Shown here: piece after piece, positions 54,334 through 63,919 of the stretch
Layout of the letters: each line of letters begins with the position of its first letter
How positions within the stretch are numbered: the stretch's first letter is position 1
Source of the DNA: Caenibacillus caldisaponilyticus
Lineage (GTDB): Bacteria; Bacillota; Bacilli; Bacillales; Sporolactobacillaceae
Assembly (NCBI RefSeq): GCF_002003465.1
Contig: NZ_BDDQ01000030.1
Span: forward strand, 1 to 64,000
Direction: 5' to 3'
Length of the DNA: 64,000 nt
The notes under the pieces: model-generated
Databases searched by the model: none
Told to the model about the DNA's origin: nothing
What the model saw: the letters and a program-made list of their open reading frames with translations, nothing else
Translations under genes and position numbers: made by a program

Positions 54334-54666
54334 CGGAAGCAGCGAGAGCGATGGTGTTTGCTCTGCTAAAAATCAATCTCTGTGCCATCGGGATGCCTGG
54401 CTTTGCAAGTTTAGGAAAATCGAATGGCCGTCCGTCGGCCTGCCGAGCGGCATAACCATCGATCGCCTTTTCCGCAAACCAGGCGGGACGCTTGCTCGAA
54501 CACGTAAAAAACAAATGATTGCCGCAAGGGTCCAAACCATCGTGTCGGCGACAGCGGCGGCACGCCGAACCGCGCCCAGTCTTCCGATCGCCTTTGCCCG
54601 TTAAAAGGAAAATCCGGTTTGCGCGGCGAAATGATATAGCCGAAAACAAAGACGGGAGGCAGCGCG
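54334..54666. other. Gap of about 330 bases, no gene recognised
   Basis: Minus-strand frames here are open but contain no ribosome site and overlap each other. No strong terminator is seen after the thioesterase. The GGGAGGC at about 54655 belongs to the next gene. Confidence 0.35.
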
Positions 54667-56331
54667 ATGATGGGCACTTATGACATAGAAATTCGCCGCG
54701 ACGTCCGCATACCGCTCCGCGACGGCGTGACGCTGTCCGCAGATTTGTATCGGCCTGCCGAGGCGGGACGGTATCCGTCGATCGTCGTGCGCACACCGTA
54801 CATGAAAAATACGAAGGCGAATCATGAAAACGGCTGCTATTACGCGCGGCACGGGTACGCCGTGCTGATCGTCGATGTCCGCGGCCGAGGCGATTCGGAC
54901 GGCGCGTTCATTCCCTACCGGAACGAAGGGGACGACGGATATGATTGCATTGAATGGGCCGCGGAGCAAGATTGGTGTGACGGCAACGTCGGCACGATGG
55001 GCGGATCTTATCTCGGGCGCATCCAATGGCTCACCGCGATTAAACAACCGCCGCATCTCAAAACCATGATCGTCTCGGTCACTCCGTCCGACCCGTTTGT
55101 CGAATGGCCGACGGGGACGCCGACGCCGATGCACGTCTGCTGGTTGTACATGACGAGCGGGCGGATCATGCAAAACATTGATGTCATCGATTGGGAGGCG
55201 GTGTATAAACACCTGCCGCTCGTGACGATGGACGAAAAGACGGGCAAACGCCTGCCGCACTGGCGCGAAGAGCTCGAGCATACCCACCTCGATGATTGGT
55301 GGAAAGCGATCTGTTACCAAAACGCGTTTGATAAAGTCGATCTTCCGGTTTTACATATTTCGGGTTGGTATGACGATGAGCAGGTCGGCACGCCGCTCAA
55401 TTTTATCGGCATGACCAAACACGCCCCGTCCGAACGCGCGCGCCGCAACCAAAAATTAATCATGGGTCCGTGGATTCACCAAATCAACACGTCGACGAAA
55501 ATCGGCGCCATCGATTTCGGCCCCGATGCCGTGATCGATTTAAAAGGTTATCAATTGAGATGGTTTAATCGTTGGCTAAAAGGCGAAAAAAACGGCATTG
55601 ACGCGGAAAAACCGGTCAAAATCTTCGTGATGGGGCGAAACGAATGGGTGGAAGAAGAGGCTTGGCCTTTGCCGAATACGAAGTGGACGCGCTTTTACCT
55701 TCACAGCGGCGGTCGTGCGAACAGCCGCTTCGGCGATGGCGTGCTCTCGATGCATCCGCCCGAAACCGACGAAGCCGAGGCCGATAGCTACGACTATGAT
55801 CCGAGCGATCCGGTGCCGTTTATCACCGACATGGTGTCGAACCAAATCGGCGGGGCGGATGACTATTCGGCGATTGAACGGCGCGACGACGTTTTGGTCT
55901 ACAGCACGCCGCCCCTAGACGCGGATGTGGAAGTGACCGGACCCGTTAAAATGGAGCTGTACGCAAGTTCCGACGCCAAAGATACCGACTTCATGGTTAA
56001 ACTGTTGGACGTCCATCCCAACGGATTCGCGCAGCGGCTCACCGACGGCATGGTGCGCGCGCGTTTTCGGAACGGTATGGATCGCCCGGAATTGATCAAA
56101 CCGGGCGTGATCTATAAGTTTGAAATCGATTGCTGGAACACGTCGCACGTATTTAAGAAAGGCCACCGCATCCGCATCGAAATCGCATCGAGCGCATTTC
56201 CGAAATACGACGTGAATCTGAACACCGGTGCGCCGCTCGGGAAAACAAGCGAGATGATAACGGCCCATCAAACGGTTTTTCACGATCCCGAACACCCGTC
56301 GGCGATCATCCTGCCGATCATCGAAAGGTAA
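54667..56331 (+). CDS. CocE/NonD-family serine hydrolase
   Basis: 554 residues. N-terminal alpha/beta-hydrolase: RDGVTLSADLYRP (about 18-30), DVRGRGDSDG (about 78-87), nucleophile elbow GTMGGSYLGRIQW (Ser near 116), Asp in GWYDDEQVG and His in GPWIHQI (about 272). C-terminal jelly-roll domain (about 400-550), as in X-Pro dipeptidyl acylaminopeptidases and cocaine esterases. The nucleophile reads GGSYLG. Substrate is unknown: an acyl ester or peptide is likely. ATG 54667 or 54670 after GGGAGGCAGCGCG. Confidence 0.88.
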   Translation: MMGTYDIEIRRDVRIPLRDGVTLSADLYRPAEAGRYPSIVVRTPYMKNTKANHENGCYYARHGYAVLIVDVRGRGDSDGAFIPYRNEGDDGYDCIEWAAEQDWCDGNVGTMGGSYLGRIQWLTAIKQPPHLKTMIVSVTPSDPFVEWPTGTPTPMHVCWLYMTSGRIMQNIDVIDWEAVYKHLPLVTMDEKTGKRLPHWREELEHTHLDDWWKAICYQNAFDKVDLPVLHISGWYDDEQVGTPLNFIGMTKHAPSERARRNQKLIMGPWIHQINTSTKIGAIDFGPDAVIDLKGYQLRWFNRWLKGEKNGIDAEKPVKIFVMGRNEWVEEEAWPLPNTKWTRFYLHSGGRANSRFGDGVLSMHPPETDEAEADSYDYDPSDPVPFITDMVSNQIGGADDYSAIERRDDVLVYSTPPLDADVEVTGPVKMELYASSDAKDTDFMVKLLDVHPNGFAQRLTDGMVRARFRNGMDRPELIKPGVIYKFEIDCWNTSHVFKKGHRIRIEIASSAFPKYDVNLNTGAPLGKTSEMITAHQTVFHDPEHPSAIILPIIER

Positions 56332-56564
56332 TCGGAAGCGCCAACAATGGGGAAGCGGTATGCGGACGGTTTGGAAGCGTGAGGCGCGCGTCAGATCGTT
56401 TGCGGGGCTTGAAAAAGCAGGCGTTTATATCCTTTGGAAGGCGAAAAAATCCGCTAAAAGGTTAAGAAATCCGCGAACGTCCAAACAGGCGAATCGCTCC
56501 GGCATAAGCTGTTAATGTGTGGTTTACCCCCACAAATCTGATTATAAAAAGGAGCGATTGACGA

Positions 56565-56669
56565 ATGAGTTATGGTGGTGGCTACGGTTACGGCTACGGC
56601 GCCGGCTTCGCGTTGATCGTCGTTTTGTTCATTCTTTTGATCATCGTCGGCACGTCCTACGTTTGGTAA
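56565..56669 (+). CDS. YjcZ-family sporulation miniprotein
   Basis: 34 residues from ATG 56565, with AAAAGGAGCG upstream: a Gly/Tyr-rich head (YGGGYGYGYGAG), one membrane helix (FALIVVLFILLIIVG) and a TSYVW tail. This is the YjcZ/SCIFF-like layout typical of small sporulation proteins in bacilli. It is flanked by terminator hairpins, so it forms its own unit. Its presence supports the spore-former identity. Confidence 0.85.
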   Translation: MSYGGGYGYGYGAGFALIVVLFILLIIVGTSYVW

Positions 56670-56678
56670 TGAAAGTTC

Positions 56679-56703
56679 AAAACCACCCGAAACGGGTGGT
56701 TTT
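56679..56703 (+). terminator. Terminator after the YjcZ-type gene
   Basis: AAAACCACCCG (56679-56689), AAA loop, CGGGTGGTTTT (56693-56703): 11 perfect pairs ending in TTTT. It lies ten bases past the stop. Confidence 0.8.
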
Positions 56704-56718
56704 GGTTTCTCCCGATGA

Positions 56719-56752
56719 AAAAAGCGTTCAGGCAAAGCCCTGAACGCTTTTT
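56719..56752. terminator. Second terminator, likely bidirectional
   Basis: AAAAAGCGTTCAGG (56719-56732), loop, CCTGAACGCTTTTT (56739-56752): 14 pairs, A-rich on one side and T-rich on the other. Tandem with the one before it, it would also block minus-strand readthrough from ribU. Confidence 0.85.
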
Positions 56753-56922
56753 AACGGGAAAGAAGAAATCACTTTTCGATGGAAATGGCGAAAAACCGCT
56801 CCGCAACGCCCGGTGATGCGATTCCGTTCATACATGGCGGAGGATACGGCCGCACCCCATGCCGGCCGAGGCAGGGAACGGATGAGGCATTAATGCGTTC
56901 CTTCCCGATCGGTCCCGCTTCG

Positions 56923-57510
56923 CTAAGCATCCGTTCGTAAGCGCGGGCGAAGGCGCGCGTAAATCGGCAAAGCGAGGATGGAGATAATAATGCCTTTGAT
57001 GATGTTAAAGGGCAAGATCGCCAGGACGATCAGGCTGATCAGATCATGGATCGAATGGTTGGCGGCCTTCGCGAGCTGCACCGCTTGTTCAATGCTGAAG
57101 CCTAGGAAATAGGCGTACAACGGAAAAATAATAAAGTAGTTGGCGACGCTCATGACGCCCGCCATGACCAGGGTTCCCGCTCCCATGCCGATGATGAGCG
57201 AGCGCAGCGTTTTCCCCTTATGATAGATGTAAGTGCTGACCACTATGAAGAGGCTGCCGGCAAAGAAATTGGCGGCTTCTCCGATGACGGATCCCATCAC
57301 GAAAGCGTGGATGATATTCTTGACCGCTTCGACGACGACGCCGGCGAGCGGGCCGTACATGATGGCCGCGATGAGCGCCGGAATGTCGCTCAGGTCGATT
57401 TGCAAAAACACCGGAATGAGCGGCAGCGGGAATTGCAGATACATGATCAAATAAGCGATCGCCGAAAGCAAGGCGACGGTAATGTTCCTTCTTAAAGACA
57501 TTTTTTTCAT
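56923..57510 (-). CDS. ribU: Riboflavin ECF transporter substrate-binding subunit RibU
   Basis: 195 residues, six hydrophobic segments, with MYLQFPLPLIPVFLQIDLSDIPALIAAIMYGPLAG (about 23-57), characteristic of the ECF S-component RibU. It binds riboflavin and, with EcfAA'T, drives uptake. The ATG 57510 has GAGGTGATC upstream. An FMN riboswitch and a terminator lie ahead, so it is repressed by FMN, which is independent support for the call. Confidence 0.95.
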   Translation of the reverse strand: MKKMSLRRNITVALLSAIAYLIMYLQFPLPLIPVFLQIDLSDIPALIAAIMYGPLAGVVVEAVKNIIHAFVMGSVIGEAANFFAGSLFIVVSTYIYHKGKTLRSLIIGMGAGTLVMAGVMSVANYFIIFPLYAYFLGFSIEQAVQLAKAANHSIHDLISLIVLAILPFNIIKGIIISILALPIYARLRPRLRTDA

Positions 57511-57604
57511 CAGATCACCTCATTTTTGATTCTTTGGGTCGGGTCTGATGATGGGCTGCGGCGGAGTGCGGACTTCGAACGCGTCGTGCCGAAAACTTTT
57601 TACA

Positions 57605-57639
57605 TAATAAAAACGCCCAAGGGACATTCCCTTGGGCGT
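57605..57639 (-). terminator. Riboswitch-controlled terminator upstream of ribU
   Basis: On the minus strand ACGCCCAAGGGA (57639-57628), ATG loop, TCCCTTGGGCGT (57624-57613), then TTTTTATTAT. It lies between the aptamer and the ribU start and would end transcription when FMN is bound. Confidence 0.9.
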
Positions 57640-57698
57640 CGAAGTTTTCACGGAATACGAAACGATCGGCTCCGAAAAAGCGCAGCCGTGCTCATCAT

Positions 57699-57826
57699 CC
57701 TTCTCCCATCCAGACTATACTGTCGGTTCCGGATTCTCACCGGATCCTGCCTTGACGGCTCGCGGACTTAGAGAGCAAGCTCTCAACACCGCCGGTCGGG
57801 AATTTCACCCTGCCCCGAAGGAATGT
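57699..57826 (-). ncRNA. FMN riboswitch (RFN element)
   Basis: Minus-strand landmarks appear in order: TTCGGGGCAGGGTGAAATTC, CCGACCGGCGGT, AGTCCGCGAG, AGGATCCGGTGAGAATCCGG, CCGACAGTATAGTCTGGATG and GGAGAAGG. These are the conserved RFN blocks. Ligand FMN would close the terminator just downstream. Confidence 0.96.
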
Positions 57827-58216
57827 CTTTAATTTTCATATCCATTATAACCACCTGGAATCGGTACAGCAAGCGATTTGTTTCGCCCTTTGTCGGCGCG
57901 GCCGCGGAGGTTTCGGATTGCCCGTCAAAAGCTGGACGCACCAAAGCCTTTGCCGCGGCTGAAATCGCCCGCTGCTTGGTTATTTCCCTGCCGGTACGTA
58001 AGACGGGGATGGCCGGCCTGAAACACGGGCGTTTTCATGCTGGTTCCACCCGATATTTTCAGGCAACGGGAAACTTGTCCTATATTCGTCAATATCTTTA
58101 GCAGCGACGCTCAATCGGCGCTTAATGCTTGCTGTTTTATATATTTTATATTGTTTAATCAATTAATAATTTATAATCGAATCAGGGCGATCTGTTCCGG
58201 AGGGAAATCGATTTAT
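57827..58216. other. Gap before the phosphatase, no gene
   Basis: It contains the outgoing promoter region of ribU on the minus strand and an AT-rich stretch at 58140-58180 with a TATAAT (58172-58177) that may be the -10 of the phosphatase; the -35 at usual distance is poor. No coding frame with a ribosome site. Confidence 0.4.
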
Positions 58217-58789
58217 ATGTTTACCCATTTATACTTTGTGAGGCATGCCCATTCCGCCTATACACCTGATGAATACGGAAGGCCGTTATCTGAAAGAGGG
58301 CAGGCCGATGCCAAAAAAGTCACAGCAGTACTTGAAAAGGAAAAGATCGATGCCGTCATTTCCAGTCCTTATAAACGGGCGGTGCAAACCGTAGAAGGCA
58401 TCGCCGCATGCATCGGCAAAGAGATCGCCATTGAGCCGGCATTTAGAGAGCGGAAACTGTCCGCAAAGCCCGTCACGAATTTTGATCAAGCCATTGAAAA
58501 TGTCTGGCGGGATTTCCGCTTTTCCTGGGAAGGAGGGGAGTCCAATCTCGCCGCCCAGGAAAGGGGCGTGCAAGCCACTTTGCAGGTTTTGGAGAAATAT
58601 GCGGGCCAAAACATCGTCATCGGCACCCATGGCAATTTAATGGTTCTGATTATGCATTATTTTGACAAGCGGTTTGATTTTCATTTTTGGAGAGCCCTTG
58701 ATATGCCGGATATTTATCGATTGACCTTTCAATGCACGTCGTTAAAAGGCGTGAAACGAATTTGGCATCGTTCATCGGGCGGTTTCTAG
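58217..58789 (+). CDS. Histidine phosphatase (phosphoglycerate mutase-like)
   Basis: 190 residues from ATG 58217 (CGGAGGG upstream, about 12 bases). The catalytic YFVRHAHSAYT (about 6-16), RGQADAKKV, SSPYKRAVQT (about 48-57) and THGNLM (about 138-143) are the RHG-type phosphatase motifs. It is a broad phosphatase of sugar phosphates or phosphoprotein. AT-rich compared with the neighbours. No partner genes nearby. Confidence 0.9.
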   Translation: MFTHLYFVRHAHSAYTPDEYGRPLSERGQADAKKVTAVLEKEKIDAVISSPYKRAVQTVEGIAACIGKEIAIEPAFRERKLSAKPVTNFDQAIENVWRDFRFSWEGGESNLAAQERGVQATLQVLEKYAGQNIVIGTHGNLMVLIMHYFDKRFDFHFWRALDMPDIYRLTFQCTSLKGVKRIWHRSSGGF

Positions 58790-58837
58790 CGCCACCCGTA
58801 TCAGGATTTTAAGGGCAATTTTTGAGTTTTTAGCAAA

Positions 58838-59719
58838 ATGCGGAAAGCGAAACGCATCAATTACGGCCGTTTTGCGGAATTCCCCTAGAAACGCCATCAT
58901 ACGATGTATTGGCAAACTTGCGTCCTGTCCGTCCAAGGCAAAAGCGATGAGGCGCTGGCGATTCTGGCACGCGCCCTCAAAAGCGGGATATGGTGGCATC
59001 CGCATTTGCTCGCCCATGATCCTGATTTCAAACCGCTGCAAGAATCAGAAGCCTTTAAGAAGATTATTAAACTGTGCCAAGAAAAATTGGAAAAGAACAA
59101 GGGCGGCATCCCGGCGCGGCTTTTCGAATACGGCAGGACGCGAAGGCGGCGATTTTTTCCTTGCATTGGCGGAATTCGAATGTCGAGGAATTTGCGCCTT
59201 ATTGGCTTGATGAGCGAACGACCGACCGCTACCTTTTTGGTTTTCCGCAATCGTCGCAAATCTGCGGCTATAAGGCGTATTGTTGGGATGACCGCGAGAC
59301 CGCATGGAAAGATATCGAGCGGACCTATGCGGCATTTAAAAAAACGCCGCGCGTTCGGCACCGCCATCCTCGCCGGCGCTTCCCAAGGAGGGGTTCTCAC
59401 CGTCGAGCTCGGTTTCCGCGCCCTGTTTTTGGACACAAGCGGTTTTATCGCGGCCGTTCCCGCCATTAAAGACGTCTCCTCAATAGAAAAATCGATAAAA
59501 GAAAAGAGAAGGAAGGATTTAAAAGGCTGCCTGATCACAGGGGACAAAGACCCTTATTACCAGAAAACGCTGGAGCTGGCGGCGCTTTTTGAAAAAGAGG
59601 GGATACCGTGCCAATGCATTGTAAAAGAAGGAATGGGCCACTTTTTTCCCGAAGACTTTCCCGTATTGTTGGAACAGGCGGTCGAGTTCATTCTATACAC
59701 AACCGGCCGGCCGGAATAA
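58838..59719 (+). pseudogene. TPR-containing alpha/beta hydrolase, decayed
   Basis: ATG 58838 starts MRKAKRINYGRFAEFP, then TAG (58886-58888), after which the same frame gives MYWQTCVLSVQGKSDEAL and a TPR-like helical part to about 59130. The next segment (AIFSLHWRNSNVEEF...) is one frame over, and from about 59350 (AFGTAILAGASQGGVL, the nucleophile elbow, to FFPEDF) it returns to the first frame. The family joins a small TPR domain to a hydrolase. One stop and two frameshifts make a working protein unlikely. Confidence 0.85.
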
Positions 59720-59929
59720 GCGGCCCGTCTCAATTTGTAACCAATGTCGGCGGAACTTGCGGCGTCTATCATGCTGGCGCTGCCGGTCGGCTAAAAGGCG
59801 GTCGCTTTCGTCCCGCAGGCGGCCGAAGCCGAAAATCGGTCTCCGGACAGATTTTTAAAGCCTTGTTCTTGCCGGCGGCACATATCTATGAAATATCAGC
59901 ATAAATATCAGAAAATATAGAAAATTTTT

Positions 59930-60732
59930 TTAATCGGGAAATCGGCGACCATCCTCGGGCAAGCGGCCGCCGGCTTCGTCATCGCCGGGATCGGGATCGG
60001 GGCCGGTTGGACGTTGTCCGCGGAAGCCTTTTCTTTTTTCTTCGCCGCCGCCTGCGTGGACTGAGCCGCCAAACCGAAGCGGGCGTCCCGCATGCCGTCC
60101 GCAACGAAATCAAAAGAAGCGGGGGAAACGCATTCCTTCTGGGGCAAATTGAAAAGCGGCCGGCAATATTCCAAAATCATCCGATGATCTATGCGTTGGT
60201 GTTGAGCGCCATGCTCGTTAACATCATTTCCTACATTGGCCCGCTCTACCCGGCCTTCGTGAAGGTTCAATTGCGGAGCGGGGCGGAAGTCTACGGGCTG
60301 ATTCAGGCCGCGTCGGTCATCTGCGGCATGCTCGGCGGCTTATTGACCGGCCTGCTCAGCAGACGTTTCAAAACGGGCCGTTTGATGGGGGGATCTTTGC
60401 TGTTCGCTGGCTTTTGCCCGATCGGCATCGCCGTCTCGAATTCCGTCCCTTTGACCATGGCTCCGCGCTTTGCGCAAACCTTCTTCACCAATATGGCGTC
60501 GATAGTCATGATTTCGGCCCGGCTCGCCTTGGTCGAAAAACTTACCGCGGGCGCGTGTTCGGCATTTCGCAATCGTTCGCCATGCCGCTCAGCACTCTGA
60601 TTGCCGGTATTCTTGGCGACCGCACCGGCGTATCCGTCCTCTTTCCCTTTGTGGGTGTTTGGGGTCATCGGCGTCGCGGCCTTCGCATTGGTCAATCCGA
60701 ATATCCGAAACTTAAATGTCAAGGAGTCGTAA
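59930..60732 (+). pseudogene. MFS transporter C-terminal part, decayed
   Basis: Fragments in three frames read as one permease: GKSATILGQAAAGFVIAGIG with a stop near 60063, then the frame from PMIYALVLSAMLVNIISYIG to VMISARLALVEKL (up to about 60540), and finally RVFGISQSFAMPLSTLIAGI to NVKES and TAA (60730-60732). No N-terminal half is seen upstream, so it is also truncated. It lies directly before another MFS gene. Confidence 0.8.
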
Positions 60733-60762
60733 AATTTTTTACCAAAACATGGGGGGATCTCG

Positions 60763-62009
60763 GTGATTGCGCTTCTCAGTTCATGGTCTTATCTAAAATT
60801 ATGGCTTGCGCAGGTCGTCTCCGAGTTCGGGGACGGCCTTACGAAACGTTGATCATCATCCTTGTCGCGACTCAATCCGACAATCCGTTCATCATCGGTT
60901 TCGTCATCTTTGCGCAAATGCTTCCGACCGCGGTTTTCGGGGTATTCATGGGTCCTCTCGCCGACCGATTTTCCAAGCGGTTGATTATGGCCGGCATGGA
61001 TATATATCGAATGATCATCGTGTTGCTGATGCTTTTCGCTCAACACCATGTTTGGCTGATTCTCGCGCTCATCGTGCTGGAGGGCGTCGGGACGTCGCTT
61101 TTTGAACCGGCACGTTCCGCATCCATTTCTTTATTGGTGAAAAAGGAAAAACTGGCCGAAGCGGTCGGGCTGTCGCAAGGGACCGCGCAGGCGATGATGA
61201 TCATCGCTCCCGCGGCCGCCGGGCTTTTGTTTTTGCTGAAGGATAACGATTTGATTTTTATCATCGATGCGTGCACGTTTATCGTTTCCGCCGCGATCCT
61301 CCTCACCATTAAAGAATTGAACCGAAAGAGCGAAGAAAACGGACCGGGGCGGGAGACCGAAGGCTATTTGCTGTCGATCGGCCGGGGAATCCGGACCGTC
61401 TTCGGCCTTCCCGTATTAAGATTTTTGATTCTGTTTTTGATCCCGATGACGCTCGCCGCCGGTGTGTTGAACACCAACATCAATGCCTTGTTTTTGATGG
61501 AATTAAAGGTGCCCGCGGCGAAATTCGGATTTTTGGACGCGACGGTCGGGATGGGCGCCGTTCTTGGGGCGCTCGCTTCCCCCTATATCATTAAACGGAT
61601 GCGGCCGGGCGTGATGCTTCTCGCGAGCACCGGCGCGATCGGCATTTGGATGTTCCTTGCCCTGGTCTTGCCGCATTTTTCAGAGTTGTTCGGTCTCTCT
61701 CCCGTCTTCGTCTGGTCGTTTTTAGTCGGCGGTTTGAACGCGCTGTTGAACGTTCCGGTGAGCGCCTTGTTTTTGGGCATTACCCCGCAGGAATTTTTGG
61801 GACGCGGCTCGGCGATATTGCAAGCGACCGTCAATTGGGGGCAGATGGCAGGCATTTTGCTCGGCGGGTATGCGGCGAACCTTGCCGGTACGCTCTATGC
61901 GACGGCGGGGACGGGCGTCTTCATGGTTTTGGCTACCATGGTTTTCCCCTTCCTGCGCGGATTTAAAGATCTTTATCGCGTCAAAAGCGAAGCGGAGCAA
62001 GTGGCATGA
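60763..62009 (+). pseudogene. MFS transporter with a single-base frameshift near the N-terminus
   Basis: GTG 60763 (GGGGGG upstream) gives MIALLSSWSYLKLWLAQVV and EFGDGLTK, then TGA at 60850. The rest (TLIIILVATQSDNPFIIGFV to the end, over 380 residues with about eleven helices) is one frame over. At 60844-60846 there are three As where four would restore ACG AAA ACG TTG. One missing A thus separates it from an intact MFS exporter. It may be a sequencing slip or a recent loss. The remainder is uninterrupted, which argues that the break, if real, is recent. Confidence 0.85.
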
Positions 62010-62087
62010 CTCACAACTAGCAATCGTGTCGTGACGGGGGACGTCCTTCAAACGTGCGAAAATCATTTTTTCCGGGGGGACAATGAA

Positions 62088-62562
62088 ATGGGAAAATCGC
62101 GCTTGTCCGTGTTTCAGTCGCTCAGGGATTATAGTTGGGACGCGGAGTCCTGGTTTTTGCCTATGGCTTCCGCCATCGAAGGAGTCACATCCGAAGAAGC
62201 ATCATGGCGGCCGCCTGGCGGAGGCAACACCATTTGGCAAACCTTGAACCCTCTCAACTATTATAACGCGTGCATTTTGGAAAGATTGAAAGGGCGTTCG
62301 CCTGACCCTTCGTTCATCACGAATACGGCGACGTTCGGGGCGCCCGGCGACCCGGATGACCGCGAGGGATGGAAACGCGACGCCGCACCCGCGACATCGC
62401 TGAGTGCATCCAAGAAGCGCTGAGGAAACTCAAGGAAGAGGATTTGGACAAAGACGCCTTGAGGAAACGCTCACTGCCTGGATCATGCATGATGCTTACC
62501 ACACCGGCCAAATCGTCTTGCTCCGGAAGATGCAGGGCACCTGGCCGGCGGAGAGGAAATGA
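62088..62562 (+). pseudogene. DinB-family protein, frameshifted
   Basis: ATG 62088 (GGGGGG upstream) opens MGKSRLSVFQSLRDYSWDAE, with WRPPGGGNTIWQTLNPLNYY, in frame to about 62380. RTRDIAECIQEALRKLKEED follows in a second frame, and EETLTAWIMHDAYHTGQIVL to WPAERK and TGA (62560-62562) in a third. HDAYHTGQI is the DinB metal-site motif, so the family is clear, but two frameshifts break it. It is the fourth broken gene in a row. Confidence 0.85.
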
Positions 62563-63004
62563 TTGTTAAGAAGACATCGATGCCGGACGCCGGGTCCGGG
62601 TGACCCGCGGATCGGCGCCGACATTGATTTGGTTCGCCGAACGCTATGAAGGGCGGGGCGGTCGCGCCGGAAACCCGCACGCTCGGCTTCTTCCCGCCCT
62701 TTAAGACAAGCGGCAATCGATGCGGCGACGGGGCTGGCTCTAGGCTCGACACCCTCGTCTGCCGATGACGGAGCCGCGCAATCGCACCTTTTCCGGTATT
62801 ACACCGAAGCAAAAATCCGCCATTTCCACATCACCGCTTTGGACAGTCCCCCCTTTTTGGGCCACCATGAGTGTTATGATAAAGACGGAGAGAGATCCGC
62901 GCCAAATTGAAAGCGCTTAACCATAACCCGGAAGGCTCAACTTGACGCTCGGAAAAATGCCGCAAGCCAAGGTGTTGTAAAAATAAGCGGGAGGGGTTGA
63001 TCGA
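62563..63004. other. Gap before the last gene, no gene recognised
   Basis: GC-rich stretch with imperfect palindromes (for example CGCCGGGTCCGGGTGACCCGCGG) and no frame with a ribosome site. A possible -10 TTATGAT near 62874 and the GGGAGGGG of the next gene lie at its end. Confidence 0.35.
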
Positions 63005-63901
63005 ATGAAGGTCATCGATCTTACGGCTTTCCGTAGAAACAAGTGGATTGGAAACGACCGCGAGCAGCTTCGAGAGGCGGATGATTATTACGAGTATTGC
63101 TTCATTCCCGAATATGAAATGGCGTTTGACGAGTTCAAAATCGACGGCGTTCAAGTAAGGGACATCATTGCGAACATCTTGACCTTGAAGTCCAAGACGT
63201 TGCTCGTCAGCGTTTCCTTTCCGAAACCTTGTGAGATCCCTGACATCATCGACTGGTTTGGAAACCATATCGTCTCTTTTAATGAAAAAGATGCGAAGGG
63301 ATATTTCGCGGCACAGGCGGCGGAGATCCTCGATGGCGTCCGCTTAAGAGGAGAGCCCGTCGTCTTATGCAAGAGGGGCCGGAAAAAGCTTTATTACGAT
63401 CCAAGCGAATTTGCGGAAGTAACGGAACATTATCACTATTTTTACCGACAAGTGGATCCCGGAAAAATGGCTGAAATCGAATTTATGACCATTGATGAAT
63501 CCATTGATGAAAACGTCGACGACATGATGACAGAGAAGGATTGGTTTGAACTCGACATGCAGGCTCTGGGGCTTGACAAAGATGATGTGTTGGACAGTTC
63601 ATCTACTCTTCCTGAGGATGATTGGGATGAAGAGGACGACGAAATTAACGAAGATTGGGAGGAAAAGCTTGCCAGGGTATCCACCCTTCGAATATTAGAT
63701 TCGGAGTTTAGAGGAAATAACCTTGCGGTGGCTGTTATAGCCGATGATCCCATTGAATTAGAGGGCACGGGGGCATTAAATTGTGCCAAGGAATATGCGG
63801 AAGATAAAGGTTTTACCACCTTTGTTAAAGCAGACGATATCGAAATTCGCGGGCAGAATGAACCTTGCCGCCGAATATTCCATTTTATCTCAGATGAATA
63901 G
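63005..63901 (+). CDS. Acidic protein of unknown function
   Basis: 298 residues from ATG 63005 with GGGAGGGG upstream. No domain is recognised. The N-terminal part (about 1-150) is mixed with YYEYCFIPEYEM and LLVSVSFPKPCEI, which could be a beta-rich fold. The middle (about 165-225) is very acidic (EDDWDEEDDEINEDW). The C-terminal part (about 225-298) is again mixed, ending HFISDE. Base composition is lower in GC than in the core genes, suggesting recent arrival. It sits between the decay zone and a possible intron start at 63920. Confidence 0.7.
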   Translation: MKVIDLTAFRRNKWIGNDREQLREADDYYEYCFIPEYEMAFDEFKIDGVQVRDIIANILTLKSKTLLVSVSFPKPCEIPDIIDWFGNHIVSFNEKDAKGYFAAQAAEILDGVRLRGEPVVLCKRGRKKLYYDPSEFAEVTEHYHYFYRQVDPGKMAEIEFMTIDESIDENVDDMMTEKDWFELDMQALGLDKDDVLDSSSTLPEDDWDEEDDEINEDWEEKLARVSTLRILDSEFRGNNLAVAVIADDPIELEGTGALNCAKEYAEDKGFTTFVKADDIEIRGQNEPCRRIFHFISDE

Positions 63902-63919
63902 GCCGTTGAGGCCGTGAGG

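Noticed and set aside
54667-56331. Cocaine esterase as a specific name
   Set aside because: The catalytic set only proves the CocE/NonD family. Most members act on unknown esters or peptides, so no substrate is given.
58148-58177. Sigma-A promoter for the histidine phosphatase gene
   Set aside because: TATAAT at 58172 is good, but the only TTG hexamer (TTGTTT) is 15 bases away, so the site is not called as a promoter.
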